Below are positions 24,746 through 33,289 of a stretch of DNA of 64,000 nt, piece after piece. The notes below the pieces were generated by a model. It saw nothing but the letters and a program-made list of their open reading frames with translations. It did not search any database and was not told the DNA's origin. The first letter of the stretch is position 1, and each line of letters begins with the position of its first letter. Source of the stretch: JANQEU01 sp965242805 (lineage in GTDB: Bacteria; Bacteroidota; Bacteroidia; Cytophagales; Cyclobacteriaceae); NCBI GenBank assembly GCA_965242805.1, contig CBDETD010000002.1:496001-560000 (forward strand). The letters are read 5' to 3'. The translations under genes were made by a program, and so were the position numbers.

Positions 24746-26242
24746 ATGGCTTACAAGAAATTAGTAATAATACTTGGTAATTGCCTTTTCCCAAACCATC
24801 GGCAAATCAGTGATCCTGACTCCCTATTCTTCATGGCTGAAGATGCAGGTCTTTGTACTCATTTCCCATATCATAAGCAGAAGTTGGTGCTTTTTCTATC
24901 GGCTATGAGATCTCATGCTGATCAAATCCGAAAACATTCTAAGTTGATCTATTGGAAACTTGATCCTCAAAATATTGAACTCAGCTACGAGGACAAATTA
25001 TATTCCACCTTGAATGAACATCCTGATATTGAGGAGATAATTAGTTATGAAATAGAAGATCATTTTTTTGAACAACGCATCAAAAACTTTTGCCGTGAAC
25101 AAGGTCTAAAACATACAATTCTCCCCTCCGAATCGTTCGTCACTACAACATCTGAATTTAAGGATTACCTTTCTTCAGTAAGAAAACCCTTCATGCACAC
25201 ATTCTATCAGAGTCAACGTAGAAGACTTGGCATACTTCTGAATGAGGATGGCAGTCCCCTAAATGGGAAATGGTCATTTGATGATGAGAACAGGAAAAAA
25301 CTACCTAAAGGAGTTGATACTCCATCCATTCCAATTTCCTCCAAAACCCAGCACACAAATGATGTCATAAGACTTGTAGAAGAACTATTTCCTTCCAATC
25401 CTGGTAATACAAATCACTTCTTCTGGTCTACAACCAGACAGGGTGCATTAGATCAATTCAACACTTTTATAGAGCAACGTTTCGTTCAGTTTGGCCCCTA
25501 TGAAGATGCAATTGATAAGGAGAGTGTTTTCCTGTTTCATTCTGTTTTGTCTCCTTACTTGAATTTGGGATTGATTACACCCACTGAGATCATTGATCGT
25601 GTAATCGAAGTTTATTCATCCAGAAAGACTCACTTTCCGAGTGTTGAAGGATTTATTCGTCAAATCATTGGATGGAGGGAATTCATCAGAGGGATATATC
25701 ACGAGTATGACAACAAACTAAATGTAAACTACTTAAATCACCATAGAAAGATGAATGATTCATGGTACACTGGTGATACGGGTATTGAACCTCTCGATGA
25801 CAGTATCAGGAAAGCTTTGAAATATGGATACACCCATCATATCGAAAGATTGATGATCCTTGGGAATATTATGTTGCTCTGTGAAATTAATCCGGATGAA
25901 GTGTATCGCTGGTTTATGATGATGTATGTTGATTCCTCAGATTGGGTTATGGCACCAAATGTATTTGGTATGAGTCAATTTGCCGATGGTGGAATATTTG
26001 CCACCAAACCTTACATTGGAGGAGCCAGCTACATACTGAAAATGAGCAATTACGATAAAAAGGCGGATTGGATAGATACTATCAACGGACTGTACTGGAG
26101 ATTTATCGATAAGCACCGAGATCTCTTCTCGGGAAATCCAAGAATGGCGATGATGCCAAAGTTATTGGACAAAATGGATGACAAAAAAAGAGAATATCTT
26201 TTTGATCGAGCAAATAAGCTAATTGGAGAGATCACCCATTGA
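24746..26242 (+). CDS. Photolyase/cryptochrome of the FeS-BCP (prokaryotic 6-4 photolyase) lineage
   Basis: 498 aa. It matches the deoxyribodipyrimidine photolyase-related family: LVIILGNCLFPNH, 'MAEDAGLCTHFPYHKQKLVLFLSAMRSHAD', 'FHSVLSPYLNLGLI', the FAD-binding 'GFIRQIIGWREFIRGIY', 'HIERLMILGNI', 'VFGMSQFADGG' and 'GNPRMAMM'. Family enzymes repair (6-4) photoproducts using FAD and light. Canonical members hold a [4Fe-4S] cluster with four Cys. Here the first survives (LLCEINPDEV), but the CxxC and last Cys before the 'LYW' helix are replaced by NYDKKADWIDTINGLYW, shorter by about ten residues. So a cluster is unlikely. It heads a likely operon with two SDR genes. Confidence 0.9.
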   Translation: MAYKKLVIILGNCLFPNHRQISDPDSLFFMAEDAGLCTHFPYHKQKLVLFLSAMRSHADQIRKHSKLIYWKLDPQNIELSYEDKLYSTLNEHPDIEEIISYEIEDHFFEQRIKNFCREQGLKHTILPSESFVTTTSEFKDYLSSVRKPFMHTFYQSQRRRLGILLNEDGSPLNGKWSFDDENRKKLPKGVDTPSIPISSKTQHTNDVIRLVEELFPSNPGNTNHFFWSTTRQGALDQFNTFIEQRFVQFGPYEDAIDKESVFLFHSVLSPYLNLGLITPTEIIDRVIEVYSSRKTHFPSVEGFIRQIIGWREFIRGIYHEYDNKLNVNYLNHHRKMNDSWYTGDTGIEPLDDSIRKALKYGYTHHIERLMILGNIMLLCEINPDEVYRWFMMMYVDSSDWVMAPNVFGMSQFADGGIFATKPYIGGASYILKMSNYDKKADWIDTINGLYWRFIDKHRDLFSGNPRMAMMPKLLDKMDDKKREYLFDRANKLIGEITH

Positions 26243-26281
26243 AACATTAGATTCCAAAATTGGTTCTCAAAATAAAATCAA

Positions 26282-26974
26282 ATGAGAAAATATTTAATTG
26301 TAGGTGGAACATCCGGCATTGGTTTGGAATTGGTTAAAACACTTTCTGCTGAACATTCTATCACAGTTGTTTCAAGAACATCCGAAGGCATTTCCGGATT
26401 ACCAAATGTTGAACATATTACTTTTGATGTGACCACCGACTCCTTTCCTTCAATAGATGATCCGATTGATGGAGTTGCTTATTTGCCAGGTAGCATCAAC
26501 CTGAGGCCATTTCATAGGATCAGACTCGAAGATTTTCAAAAAGATATGGACTTAAACCTATTTGGCGCTGTTAAGGTCTTACAAGGTGTGTTTCCTAATC
26601 TTAAAAAATCAGAAAACGCTTCTGTTGTTCTTTACAGTACTGTGGCCGTTCAACAAGGCCTGTCTTTTCATGCTTCAATTTCAGCGGCTAAGGGAGCTAT
26701 AGAAGGTCTGACCCGATCCCTGGCAGCAGAATGGTCTCCAAATATTCGTGTAAATTGTGTAGCACCATCTATCGTTAATACTCCATTGGCCTCGAAACTA
26801 TTATCAAATGAAGATAAGATAGAAGCATCGGCTAAAAGACATCCTTTGAATAGAGTTGGAAGTCCAAAAGACATTGCATCTGTATCTCAATTTCTTCTGT
26901 CGGAAGATTCATCATGGATCACAGGGCAAGTCATTGGAGTTGATGGAGGAATGTCCTCGATCAAGTCGCTCTAA
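26282..26974 (+). CDS. Short-chain dehydrogenase/reductase (SDR)
   Basis: 230 aa classical SDR. The dinucleotide motif is GGTSGIGLELV at the N-terminus. The active-site Ser is in 'VVLYSTVAVQQ'. The usual Tyr of YxxxK is not seen: the aligned segment reads FHASISAAKGA, where K is kept but the Tyr position appears to be His or Ile. PSIVNTPL and the C-terminal SSWITGQVIGVDGG are typical. Its role is unknown. It lies between the photolyase and the DUF2867 gene (next start overlaps its stop by 1 bp), an arrangement often seen in light-responsive bacterial clusters. Confidence 0.88.
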   Translation: MRKYLIVGGTSGIGLELVKTLSAEHSITVVSRTSEGISGLPNVEHITFDVTTDSFPSIDDPIDGVAYLPGSINLRPFHRIRLEDFQKDMDLNLFGAVKVLQGVFPNLKKSENASVVLYSTVAVQQGLSFHASISAAKGAIEGLTRSLAAEWSPNIRVNCVAPSIVNTPLASKLLSNEDKIEASAKRHPLNRVGSPKDIASVSQFLLSEDSSWITGQVIGVDGGMSSIKSL

Positions 26975-28425
26975 TGAAAGTTCTACTCACAGGGTCCACC
27001 GGATACATTGGCAGGAGGCTCCTTCCTGAACTTGTATTGAAAGGGTATCAGGTCATATGTCCTGTGAGAGATAAGCGTAGATTTGATTTTGAAGATTTCG
27101 ATGAAGAGTTTTTATATCATGTTGAAGTAATTGAAACTGATTTTACAGATCTAACGTCTTTAGAGTCTTTACCTAAGGATATTGATATTGCCTTCTACCT
27201 GATCCATTCAATGTCGAGCAATAATCCTCACTTCGACAAAGTAGAAGAAGAAACTGCCAGAAATTTTGCAACATATATTTCAGGTACTAAATCTCGGCAG
27301 ATCATCTATCTGGGGGGGATTTCAAATGACCCCAATCTTTCCCAGCATCTGGACTCCAGATTGAATGTTGAAAATACATTGAGGTCAGTGGGTATACCGG
27401 TTACGGTGCTTAGAGCTGCTATCATAATAGGTTCAGGTAGTGCTTCCTTCGAGATCATTAGAGATCTTGTTGAGAAACTACCAATAATGATCGCTCCAAA
27501 GTGGCTGAAAACACGTTGTCAGCCAATAGCAATATCCAATGTACTTCAGTATCTACTGGGAGTCATTGATAAAAATGAGACATTTGGTAAAGTCTTTGAC
27601 ATCGGAGGATCGGATATCCTCACCTACAAGCAAATGCTTCTGGGTTTGGCAAAAATCAGAAAATTGAAAAGGTGGATCATAAGTGTTCCTGTACTAACTC
27701 CAAAATTATCTTCACTTTGGCTTCATTTCGTCACTTCAACCAATTACTACCTTGCCAGAAATTTGGTTGACAGTCTAAAAAACGAAGTCATAGTCTCTGG
27801 CAATGAAATTGACAAATACGTTCCTATTAGAAAGCTCAGTTACGAAGAGTCACTGAAGAAAGCTTTCCAAAGGCTAAGAAACAAGTCCATTGTTTCTAGC
27901 TGGAAAGATTCCTTTGACAGTACTTTTAGTAAGGAGTTTCTCAATCAAGTCGAAGTTCCTCAATATGGTTGCTTTTTTGACGTACAAAGGGTACCGTTTG
28001 AGAGAAAAGATTCGGAAGTTGTCAAGAACATTTGGGAGATTGGTGGTGAGCGAGGTTGGTATTATGGCACTTTTCTTTGGAAAATAAGAGGATTCCTGGA
28101 CAAACTAATTGGTGGTGTTGGACTTAGACGTGGACGAAGAAGTCCCAATGACCTTAAAAATGGAGACGCTCTTGATTTTTGGAGGGTTTTATATGCTAAC
28201 AAAAAGGAAAAAAGACTTGTACTGTTTGCTGAAATGAAATTACCTGGTGAGGCATGGCTTGAATTCAGGGTTCAAAGTAAAGAGGGATCTAATATGCTGA
28301 TCCAAAAAGCCACGTTCCGACCCCGAGGATTACTAGGTAGAATTTACTGGTACCTGGTCACTCCGTTTCACATATTAATTTTCAACAGAATGGCAAGAAA
28401 CATAGTTAATTACAACCTTCACTAG
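26974..28425 (+). CDS. NAD(P)-binding SDR fused to a DUF2867-type domain
   Basis: 483 aa. The N-terminal ~300 residues are an atypical SDR (LLTGSTGYIGRRLLPEL, 'AFYLIHSMSS', 'IYLGGIS'). A C-terminal DUF2867-like domain follows (about 330-480, with 'WYYGTFLWKIRGFLDKLIGGVGLRRGRR' and a 'LDFWRVL…KEKRLVLFAEMKLPGEAWLEF' block). The combination is a known but uncharacterised architecture, frequently next to photolyase genes. No signal peptide. TAATG coupling to the upstream SDR gene supports one operon. Substrate unknown; a redox or quinone/carotenoid-related role would be inference. Confidence 0.85.
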   Translation: MKVLLTGSTGYIGRRLLPELVLKGYQVICPVRDKRRFDFEDFDEEFLYHVEVIETDFTDLTSLESLPKDIDIAFYLIHSMSSNNPHFDKVEEETARNFATYISGTKSRQIIYLGGISNDPNLSQHLDSRLNVENTLRSVGIPVTVLRAAIIIGSGSASFEIIRDLVEKLPIMIAPKWLKTRCQPIAISNVLQYLLGVIDKNETFGKVFDIGGSDILTYKQMLLGLAKIRKLKRWIISVPVLTPKLSSLWLHFVTSTNYYLARNLVDSLKNEVIVSGNEIDKYVPIRKLSYEESLKKAFQRLRNKSIVSSWKDSFDSTFSKEFLNQVEVPQYGCFFDVQRVPFERKDSEVVKNIWEIGGERGWYYGTFLWKIRGFLDKLIGGVGLRRGRRSPNDLKNGDALDFWRVLYANKKEKRLVLFAEMKLPGEAWLEFRVQSKEGSNMLIQKATFRPRGLLGRIYWYLVTPFHILIFNRMARNIVNYNLH

Positions 28426-28430
28426 AAGAC

Positions 28431-28661
28431 TCATTTAAAGTGCTCCCATAGTTCTTCAAATTCTTCATCCAAGGACCCTTTGAAAAAGGATTTATTGGCC
28501 CTACTGTACCAGTATTGCGCGTTCCAGTCATCTCCTTCCTTCCTATGTAAATATGCATGGATCCAGGCAGCATCTGTTCCGGAGATATCTTGAACAATGT
28601 TATGAGCTTTGTCCCAATCCCCTAGTTTGTCTGCTTCGAGTGCTTTCCTAAATGCATTCAT
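28431..28661 (-). CDS. Small conserved protein, helical
   Basis: 76 aa, rich in Trp and aromatic residues: 'KLGDWDKAHNIVQDI', 'DAAWIHAYLHRKEGDDWNAQYWYSRAN', 'EELWEHFK'. This pattern recurs in short cytoplasmic proteins in many bacteria and looks like a single TPR-like helical hairpin. No signal peptide. It is divergent from dinB and shares the 81-bp intergenic region holding operator-like dyads, so it may be co-regulated with dinB. Function unknown. Confidence 0.72.
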   Translation of the reverse strand: MNAFRKALEADKLGDWDKAHNIVQDISGTDAAWIHAYLHRKEGDDWNAQYWYSRANKSFFKGSLDEEFEELWEHFK

Positions 28662-28698
28662 TGAAAATAATTAATAAACAAAGGTAGCAATGAAACTT

Positions 28699-28738
28699 AA
28701 TACTAATTAATTTAGTATTTACTAATATAAATAGTATT
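28699..28738. promoter_or_regulatory. Operator-like dyads between the small gene and dinB
   Basis: Three TAGTATT half-sites: AATACTA at 28699-28705 (inverted), TAGTATT at 28713-28719 and TAGTATT at 28732-28738. They form an 8-bp dyad (AATACTAA, 5-bp gap, TTAGTATT) and a tight 14-bp one (TTAGTA TT TACTAA at 28712-28725). They lie immediately before the dinB GTG and upstream of the divergent gene. Reading them as a damage-response or repressor operator is inference; the sequence does not match the well-known LexA boxes. Confidence 0.55.
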
Positions 28739-28742
28739 ATAA

Positions 28743-29954
28743 GTGACTCGAACCATATTACATATGGATTTGGACACATTTTTTGTGTCATGTGAACGTT
28801 TGATGAATCCTCAATTGATTGGGAAGCCAGTCATTATCGGTGGAATAACCAATCGAGGAGTTGTAGCATCCTGTAGTTATGAAGCACGAAAGTTTGGCGT
28901 TCACTCTTCGATGCCTATGAAGTTAGCGCGAATACTCTGTCCTGATGCAGTCATTATTAGAGGAAATAGCGGATTCTATGGAAAATTTTCAAAGGCGGTC
29001 TCAGAGATAATAAAGGAGGAATCACCCTCATTCGAAAAAGCTTCGTTTGATGAATTCTACATTGATTTGACAGGGATGGATCGATTCTTTGGAACCCTCA
29101 AGTGGTCTAAAGAGCTTAGAGAACGGATCATAAAAGAGACCGGTCTTCCGATTTCTGTGGCAATGTCAATAAATAAGACTGTTTCAAAAGTAGGTACTAA
29201 CCAGGCAAAACCTAATGGATTCATTCAGATTGAAGAAGGAACTGAAAAGGGCTTCTTGGCACCCCTTTCATTAAAAGAGATCCCGGGCGTCGGTAATGAT
29301 ACTTTCTATAAAATGAGAGAAATGGGTGTTTATAGGGTTAAAACTGTTCAGGAAATGCCATTGAGGTTCATGAGATCAACATTTGGAGAGCACGGTGTTT
29401 CAATCTGGAATCGATGCAATGCTATTGACAACTCTCCAATAATTCAGTATCACGAAAGGAAATCAATAGGTTTAGAACGATCCTTCGAAAAGGATACAAT
29501 CGATATTGTCAAAATGAGAAGTCTGATTATTGCCATGGCAGAAAACCTTGCCATGCAATTAAGGAACGGGAATCGTCTTACTTCAATTGTTATTATCAGG
29601 ATAAGGTACGCGGATCTCAGCGTTTTTTCGAAACAGAAGAGGATACCTTATACTTCAAATGATCACAACCTGATTGAAGTTGTAAAGGAACTCTTTGAGA
29701 GATTGTACGAAAGAAGACTACGAATCAGGCTAATTGGGGTCAGGTATGGGGGTCTTGTACAGGGGGGACATCAAATTTCACTCCTGGATGACACGGAAGA
29801 AACGTGCAATTTGTACCAGGAAATGGATTACATAAGAAAGAAATACGGACAGGACGCTGTGAAACGTGCTGTTGCTATGGGATCAAATCACATCGGTCGT
29901 CTTAATCCGTTCAATGGAGAACCTCCTTATATTCCGGCGCATAGGAGGGCTTAA
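28743..29954 (+). CDS. dinB: DNA polymerase IV (Y-family)
   Basis: 403 aa; translesion DNA polymerase that extends past damaged bases without proofreading. Catalytic carboxylates are visible: Asp in HMDLDTFF and Asp-Glu in ASFDEFYID. 'SYEARKFGVHSSMPMKLA' is the fingers region. The thumb helix-hairpin-helix reads 'EIPGVGNDTFYKM', and a little-finger domain begins near 'ERKSIGLERSF'. I see no clear C-terminal beta-clamp motif, though QISLLDD near residue 345 is a plausible one. The start is GTG at 28743, which leaves the usual short N-terminus. Operator-like repeats precede it, so inducible expression is likely. Confidence 0.95.
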   Translation: MTRTILHMDLDTFFVSCERLMNPQLIGKPVIIGGITNRGVVASCSYEARKFGVHSSMPMKLARILCPDAVIIRGNSGFYGKFSKAVSEIIKEESPSFEKASFDEFYIDLTGMDRFFGTLKWSKELRERIIKETGLPISVAMSINKTVSKVGTNQAKPNGFIQIEEGTEKGFLAPLSLKEIPGVGNDTFYKMREMGVYRVKTVQEMPLRFMRSTFGEHGVSIWNRCNAIDNSPIIQYHERKSIGLERSFEKDTIDIVKMRSLIIAMAENLAMQLRNGNRLTSIVIIRIRYADLSVFSKQKRIPYTSNDHNLIEVVKELFERLYERRLRIRLIGVRYGGLVQGGHQISLLDDTEETCNLYQEMDYIRKKYGQDAVKRAVAMGSNHIGRLNPFNGEPPYIPAHRRA

Positions 29955-30051
29955 AGGAAGCTGTCTTGTCGACATAGGGTGGTTATAGTTTTGAAATGTT
30001 TCAAGCTTGAATTAACATTAAAGTAATCTCGTTTGATACTTGTGAGCCTGG

Positions 30052-30969
30052 ATGCATTGGGATCTATTGATTTATATTAAGAACCAACTTTCGAAAATAG
30101 ATTTCGAACCTCAGTATCTAACAGTAAAGCTAAATACAGGTGAATTCGAATTGGGTATCGATGAAGAGATATCAGGATACGATCTTGCTATTGCATTCAT
30201 GCAAGACTTGAAACTACCAAGTGACCGTATAATACAGTCTGTTTCACCATTCCGAATTGATATTGAACACTCATTTATAGAATTTCATGACCTTGAATTT
30301 TTCTATCAATATCTTCCTTATGCGCTTCTTCCGGTCTATTCAAGGAAAAACAATAGATGTTATTCAATAACTCATTTTGCTCAATCATTAGATGGTCGTA
30401 TCGCTTCATCATCGGGGAAAATGGAATGGATTGGAAACGAGGAGAATCTTATTCATGCGCATCGAATGAGAGCACTATGTGATGGTATCTTGGTGGGCTC
30501 TAAAACAATTGACAGGGACCGGCCTCAATTGAATGTAAGACATGTAAGTGGTAATGATCCAATTAAAGTTATTATTGGAGAAGTGAATGGCGAGGTCCTC
30601 AATAAGATGTCCGGGAAATTGATCCATTTTTCAGAATTTAGTGAGTCAAATAATGGTGATATAAAACATCTCTGCTTAGAAAAACGAGACCAATTATATG
30701 ATCCTTCATTAATACTTGAAAGTCTCTTAAAGGAAGACATCTGTTCTGTTTATATAGAAGGAGGTTCATTCACTACAAGTGAATTTCTCAAAACTAAGTC
30801 AGTAGATGAAGTACAGGTTCACCTGAGTTCCAAAATCATTGGATCAGGGATGACTGGTTTCTCGTTTCAAGGGATCTCGGATTTTAAGCATGCCATCCAA
30901 TTCAATCACTACAGTTACCATAAGATTGGCGGGGAAATAATGTTTGTAGGTACACCGAAATACCAATGA
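30052..30969 (+). CDS. RibD C-terminal-like (dihydrofolate-reductase-fold) reductase
   Basis: 305 aa. The first ~95 residues are not recognised. The rest is a RibD-C/DHFR-fold domain: 'ITHFAQSLDGRIASSSGKMEWIGNEEN', 'HRMRALCDGILVGSKTIDRDRPQLNVR' (NADPH site) and 'SVYIEGGSFTTSEFL'. In riboflavin synthesis this fold reduces a pyrimidine ribosyl intermediate. There is no deaminase domain and no other rib gene here, so a different pterin- or pyrimidine-like substrate is likely. It is the first gene of an operon; the next starts inside its stop (ATGA). Upstream is a 14-bp palindrome (TTGAAATGTTTCAA, 29991-30004) of unknown meaning. Confidence 0.82.
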   Translation: MHWDLLIYIKNQLSKIDFEPQYLTVKLNTGEFELGIDEEISGYDLAIAFMQDLKLPSDRIIQSVSPFRIDIEHSFIEFHDLEFFYQYLPYALLPVYSRKNNRCYSITHFAQSLDGRIASSSGKMEWIGNEENLIHAHRMRALCDGILVGSKTIDRDRPQLNVRHVSGNDPIKVIIGEVNGEVLNKMSGKLIHFSEFSESNNGDIKHLCLEKRDQLYDPSLILESLLKEDICSVYIEGGSFTTSEFLKTKSVDEVQVHLSSKIIGSGMTGFSFQGISDFKHAIQFNHYSYHKIGGEIMFVGTPKYQ

Positions 30970-31925
30970 TCACACTACGAAGACTATGGCACAACAGGAA
31001 AGAAACCTGGATCGAACATTTAGAATGGAACAAACCTTTAGAATCTGACCATATATTGGTGAAGTCTCAATGCTCCTTGATAAGCAAAGGCACCGAATCA
31101 ATGGTGACGAGTACGAATATTTCTCCTGGAACAGCTTCCAAAATGAGTATACCTTATATGGAAGGGAGTCTGGATAGTTCTTTTACCTATGGTTATTCTC
31201 TGGTTGGAGAGGTCATTGATGGCCCAGGTGAATTAGTTGATAGAATGGTCCATCTTCTTCACCCTCATCAAAGCTATGCAACAGTCCACAGAAAAGACGC
31301 ATTCTTGATTGAAAATGGAATACACCCTGAAAGTGCTGCACTTGCGAGTAACATGGAAACAGCAGTCAATATTATGTGGGATGCAGATATTCAGCCTCGT
31401 GAGAAGGCACTGATCATCGGTTTTGGGTTGATTGGTGCTTTGGTAGCCCTGGTAATCAGAGATCAAACTGATGGGAAACTGTGGATATCTGATATAGATG
31501 AAGATAGAATGGATCTATGTAAGAGATTAGGATTTGAAGTAGATGATGGCGAAAATCTTTATGATTTGGTAATAAACTGTAGTGGAAATGCTTCAGCGGT
31601 TAATGCGGCCTTTAAAAAACTAAGAAAGGAAGGGAGATTAATTGAATGTAATTGGTATGGCTCTGACCCTGTCAAACTAACCCTTGGAGAAGAATTCCAT
31701 TTCAATCGCCTCAGAATAATCTCTTCACAAGTCAGTTCAATCCCTGTAATTAAACAAAGACAATGGGATTTCACCTCTCGTAAGCAATTTGTCTTTGAAC
31801 TTCTGAAAAAATTACAAGTAGATCAATTGATTGAGAAAAAGATACAATTTGAAGAAACGCCGGAATTCTATCGCAAACTAAGGAAGAATATCGTGAGGGA
31901 ATCTGGGATATTAATTGAGTATTAA
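30966..31925 (+). CDS. Medium-chain dehydrogenase-like protein without zinc ligands
   Basis: 319 aa. The N-terminal GroES-like part has 'SLISKGTESMV' and 'YGYSLVGEV'; the Rossmann part has 'ALIIGFGLIGALVALVI', with 'LWISDID' as the second strand. The order fits the medium-chain dehydrogenase family, close to proteins annotated zinc-binding alcohol dehydrogenase or BchC-like. The catalytic Cys-His-Glu and the structural four-Cys lobe are not present, so it probably works without zinc. 'VINCSGNASAVNAAFKKLRKEG' is the nucleotide-site loop. The start overlaps the RibD-like stop by 4 bp. Its substrate is unknown. Confidence 0.8.
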   Translation: MITLRRLWHNRKETWIEHLEWNKPLESDHILVKSQCSLISKGTESMVTSTNISPGTASKMSIPYMEGSLDSSFTYGYSLVGEVIDGPGELVDRMVHLLHPHQSYATVHRKDAFLIENGIHPESAALASNMETAVNIMWDADIQPREKALIIGFGLIGALVALVIRDQTDGKLWISDIDEDRMDLCKRLGFEVDDGENLYDLVINCSGNASAVNAAFKKLRKEGRLIECNWYGSDPVKLTLGEEFHFNRLRIISSQVSSIPVIKQRQWDFTSRKQFVFELLKKLQVDQLIEKKIQFEETPEFYRKLRKNIVRESGILIEY

Positions 31926-31935
31926 TCCAAATCAT

Positions 31936-32301
31936 ATGTTTTCAGTTACAGTTAAAGATCATATTATGGTAGCCCATTCTCTGCCCGATCCATTCTTTGG
32001 TCCTGCCCAGGGCATGCATGGTGCTACCTTTCATGTGGATGCGATTTTCAGTCGAAAAGAACTGACGGACAAGAACGTCGTTATTGACATTGGAGAGGCA
32101 ATTGATATTTTAAGTAGTACACTTAAACATCTGGCCTACCAAAATTTGGATGTTCTGGAGGAATTTGAAGGAGTATTAACAACGACAGAATTCCTCGCTA
32201 AACACATTCACACAAAGATCAAATCACAAATACATTCTGAAATTAGTTTGAAGATCGTATTACACGAATCCAACCAGGCATCAGCTTCTTATGAGGCATG
32301 A
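31936..32301 (+). CDS. PTPS/QueD-fold protein with altered active site
   Basis: 121 aa from the ATG at 31936 (a TTG seven codons upstream is less likely). The fold signature is 6-pyruvoyltetrahydropterin synthase: first His in MVAHS (H14), then 'GPAQGMHGATFHVDAIF' where CxxxHGH is expected, 'NVVIDIGEAID', 'NLDVLEEFEGVLTTTEFLA' and a C-terminal 'VLHES' with the pterin-binding Glu (E111). The Cys position is Ala24, the last zinc His is Ala30, and the catalytic His of LDHxxLN is Tyr68. Canonical catalysis is therefore unlikely, though pterin binding may remain. It sits between the dehydrogenase and glycosyltransferase genes in one operon. Confidence 0.82.
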   Translation: MFSVTVKDHIMVAHSLPDPFFGPAQGMHGATFHVDAIFSRKELTDKNVVIDIGEAIDILSSTLKHLAYQNLDVLEEFEGVLTTTEFLAKHIHTKIKSQIHSEISLKIVLHESNQASASYEA

Positions 32302-32302
32302 T

Positions 32303-33289
32303 ATGAAAAGACTGGTGATCCTAACTACTCATTTCGGTTCAAACTTCTCCGGAGGTTCCCTTGCTACAATACAGATCTTTTCACGTATCCAGGATCACTT
32401 CTCTCAAATTGTAGTAATAGGGAAGGAATTAGGAAGCCATCCATTTGTGAACTTAAAATTCATCAGGTATAAAAACTGGATACACGCCATTTCAAATATC
32501 CGGTTATTCAATACTTCAGATTGTGTTTTCTACGGTGATTTCTACAATTCCATTCTATTCTTCGTGAGCAAAAGGCCTTTTTATTTCACCTATCACGATA
32601 ACTGGCCTGAACTTTCCCGCCTGGATTTCAGACACCGATTATTATCTCTGTTTTATACCAACATATATAGGCTCATTTTTATAAGTGCCGAGTACGTCTT
32701 TACTGTCTCACATTTCAAGAAAAAATATATCCATAGGTTTACCGATAAGATAGCAGTGGTTGGAAATGGAATAAATCAAAAGGACTTGACCAATCCGAAA
32801 GTTGAAAGAAAAAACATTTTGATGGTTGGAAACATTGATGAAAGAAAATACAAGATCGCGTTGAAGCTGTTCAGGTCTCTAGGCAATGTATACCCTTATG
32901 AAATAGATATCTATGGAAACGTTGTGAATGAAAACCTAGCAAAAAAGCTCAATCAATTTAAATATGTGAATATCAAGGGCTTTAAAGATGTCATTCCGTA
33001 TGAGAATTATAAAATGCTATTGCATACCTCTTTTGTTGAGAGCTTTGGAATGGTGTTTATTGAAGCAAGTTTTCATAAGACCCCAGTTGTTGCATTTAAT
33101 GTTGGTGGGATTGGTGAAGTTATTGGAGAAGAAAACGGCCTCCTTGTAGAACCATACAACTTGGCAATGATGAAAAAAGGAATCGAAAACATCATGGATG
33201 AAGTTTCATCTTTCGACTATAAAGATCAATCTTTAGATGAGTATTCATGGGATGTAGCAAGTCAAAGGTATCTTGAGGTTCTTTTATGA
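32303..33289 (+). CDS. Glycosyltransferase family 4
   Basis: 328 aa from the ATG at 32303, just past the TGA of the previous gene; an ATG at 32291 would add four residues. GT-B fold: N-terminal 'VILTTHFGSNFSGGSLATIQIF', linker 'VVGNGINQKDL', 'ILMVGNIDERKYKIALKLFRSL', and the C-terminal nucleotide-sugar site 'SFVESFGMVFIEASFHKTPVVAFNVGGIGEVIGEENGLLV' with the EX7E element. It would transfer a sugar from an activated donor, probably onto the product of the preceding PTPS-like/reductase genes. Acceptor and donor are unknown. Confidence 0.9.
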   Translation: MKRLVILTTHFGSNFSGGSLATIQIFSRIQDHFSQIVVIGKELGSHPFVNLKFIRYKNWIHAISNIRLFNTSDCVFYGDFYNSILFFVSKRPFYFTYHDNWPELSRLDFRHRLLSLFYTNIYRLIFISAEYVFTVSHFKKKYIHRFTDKIAVVGNGINQKDLTNPKVERKNILMVGNIDERKYKIALKLFRSLGNVYPYEIDIYGNVVNENLAKKLNQFKYVNIKGFKDVIPYENYKMLLHTSFVESFGMVFIEASFHKTPVVAFNVGGIGEVIGEENGLLVEPYNLAMMKKGIENIMDEVSSFDYKDQSLDEYSWDVASQRYLEVLL

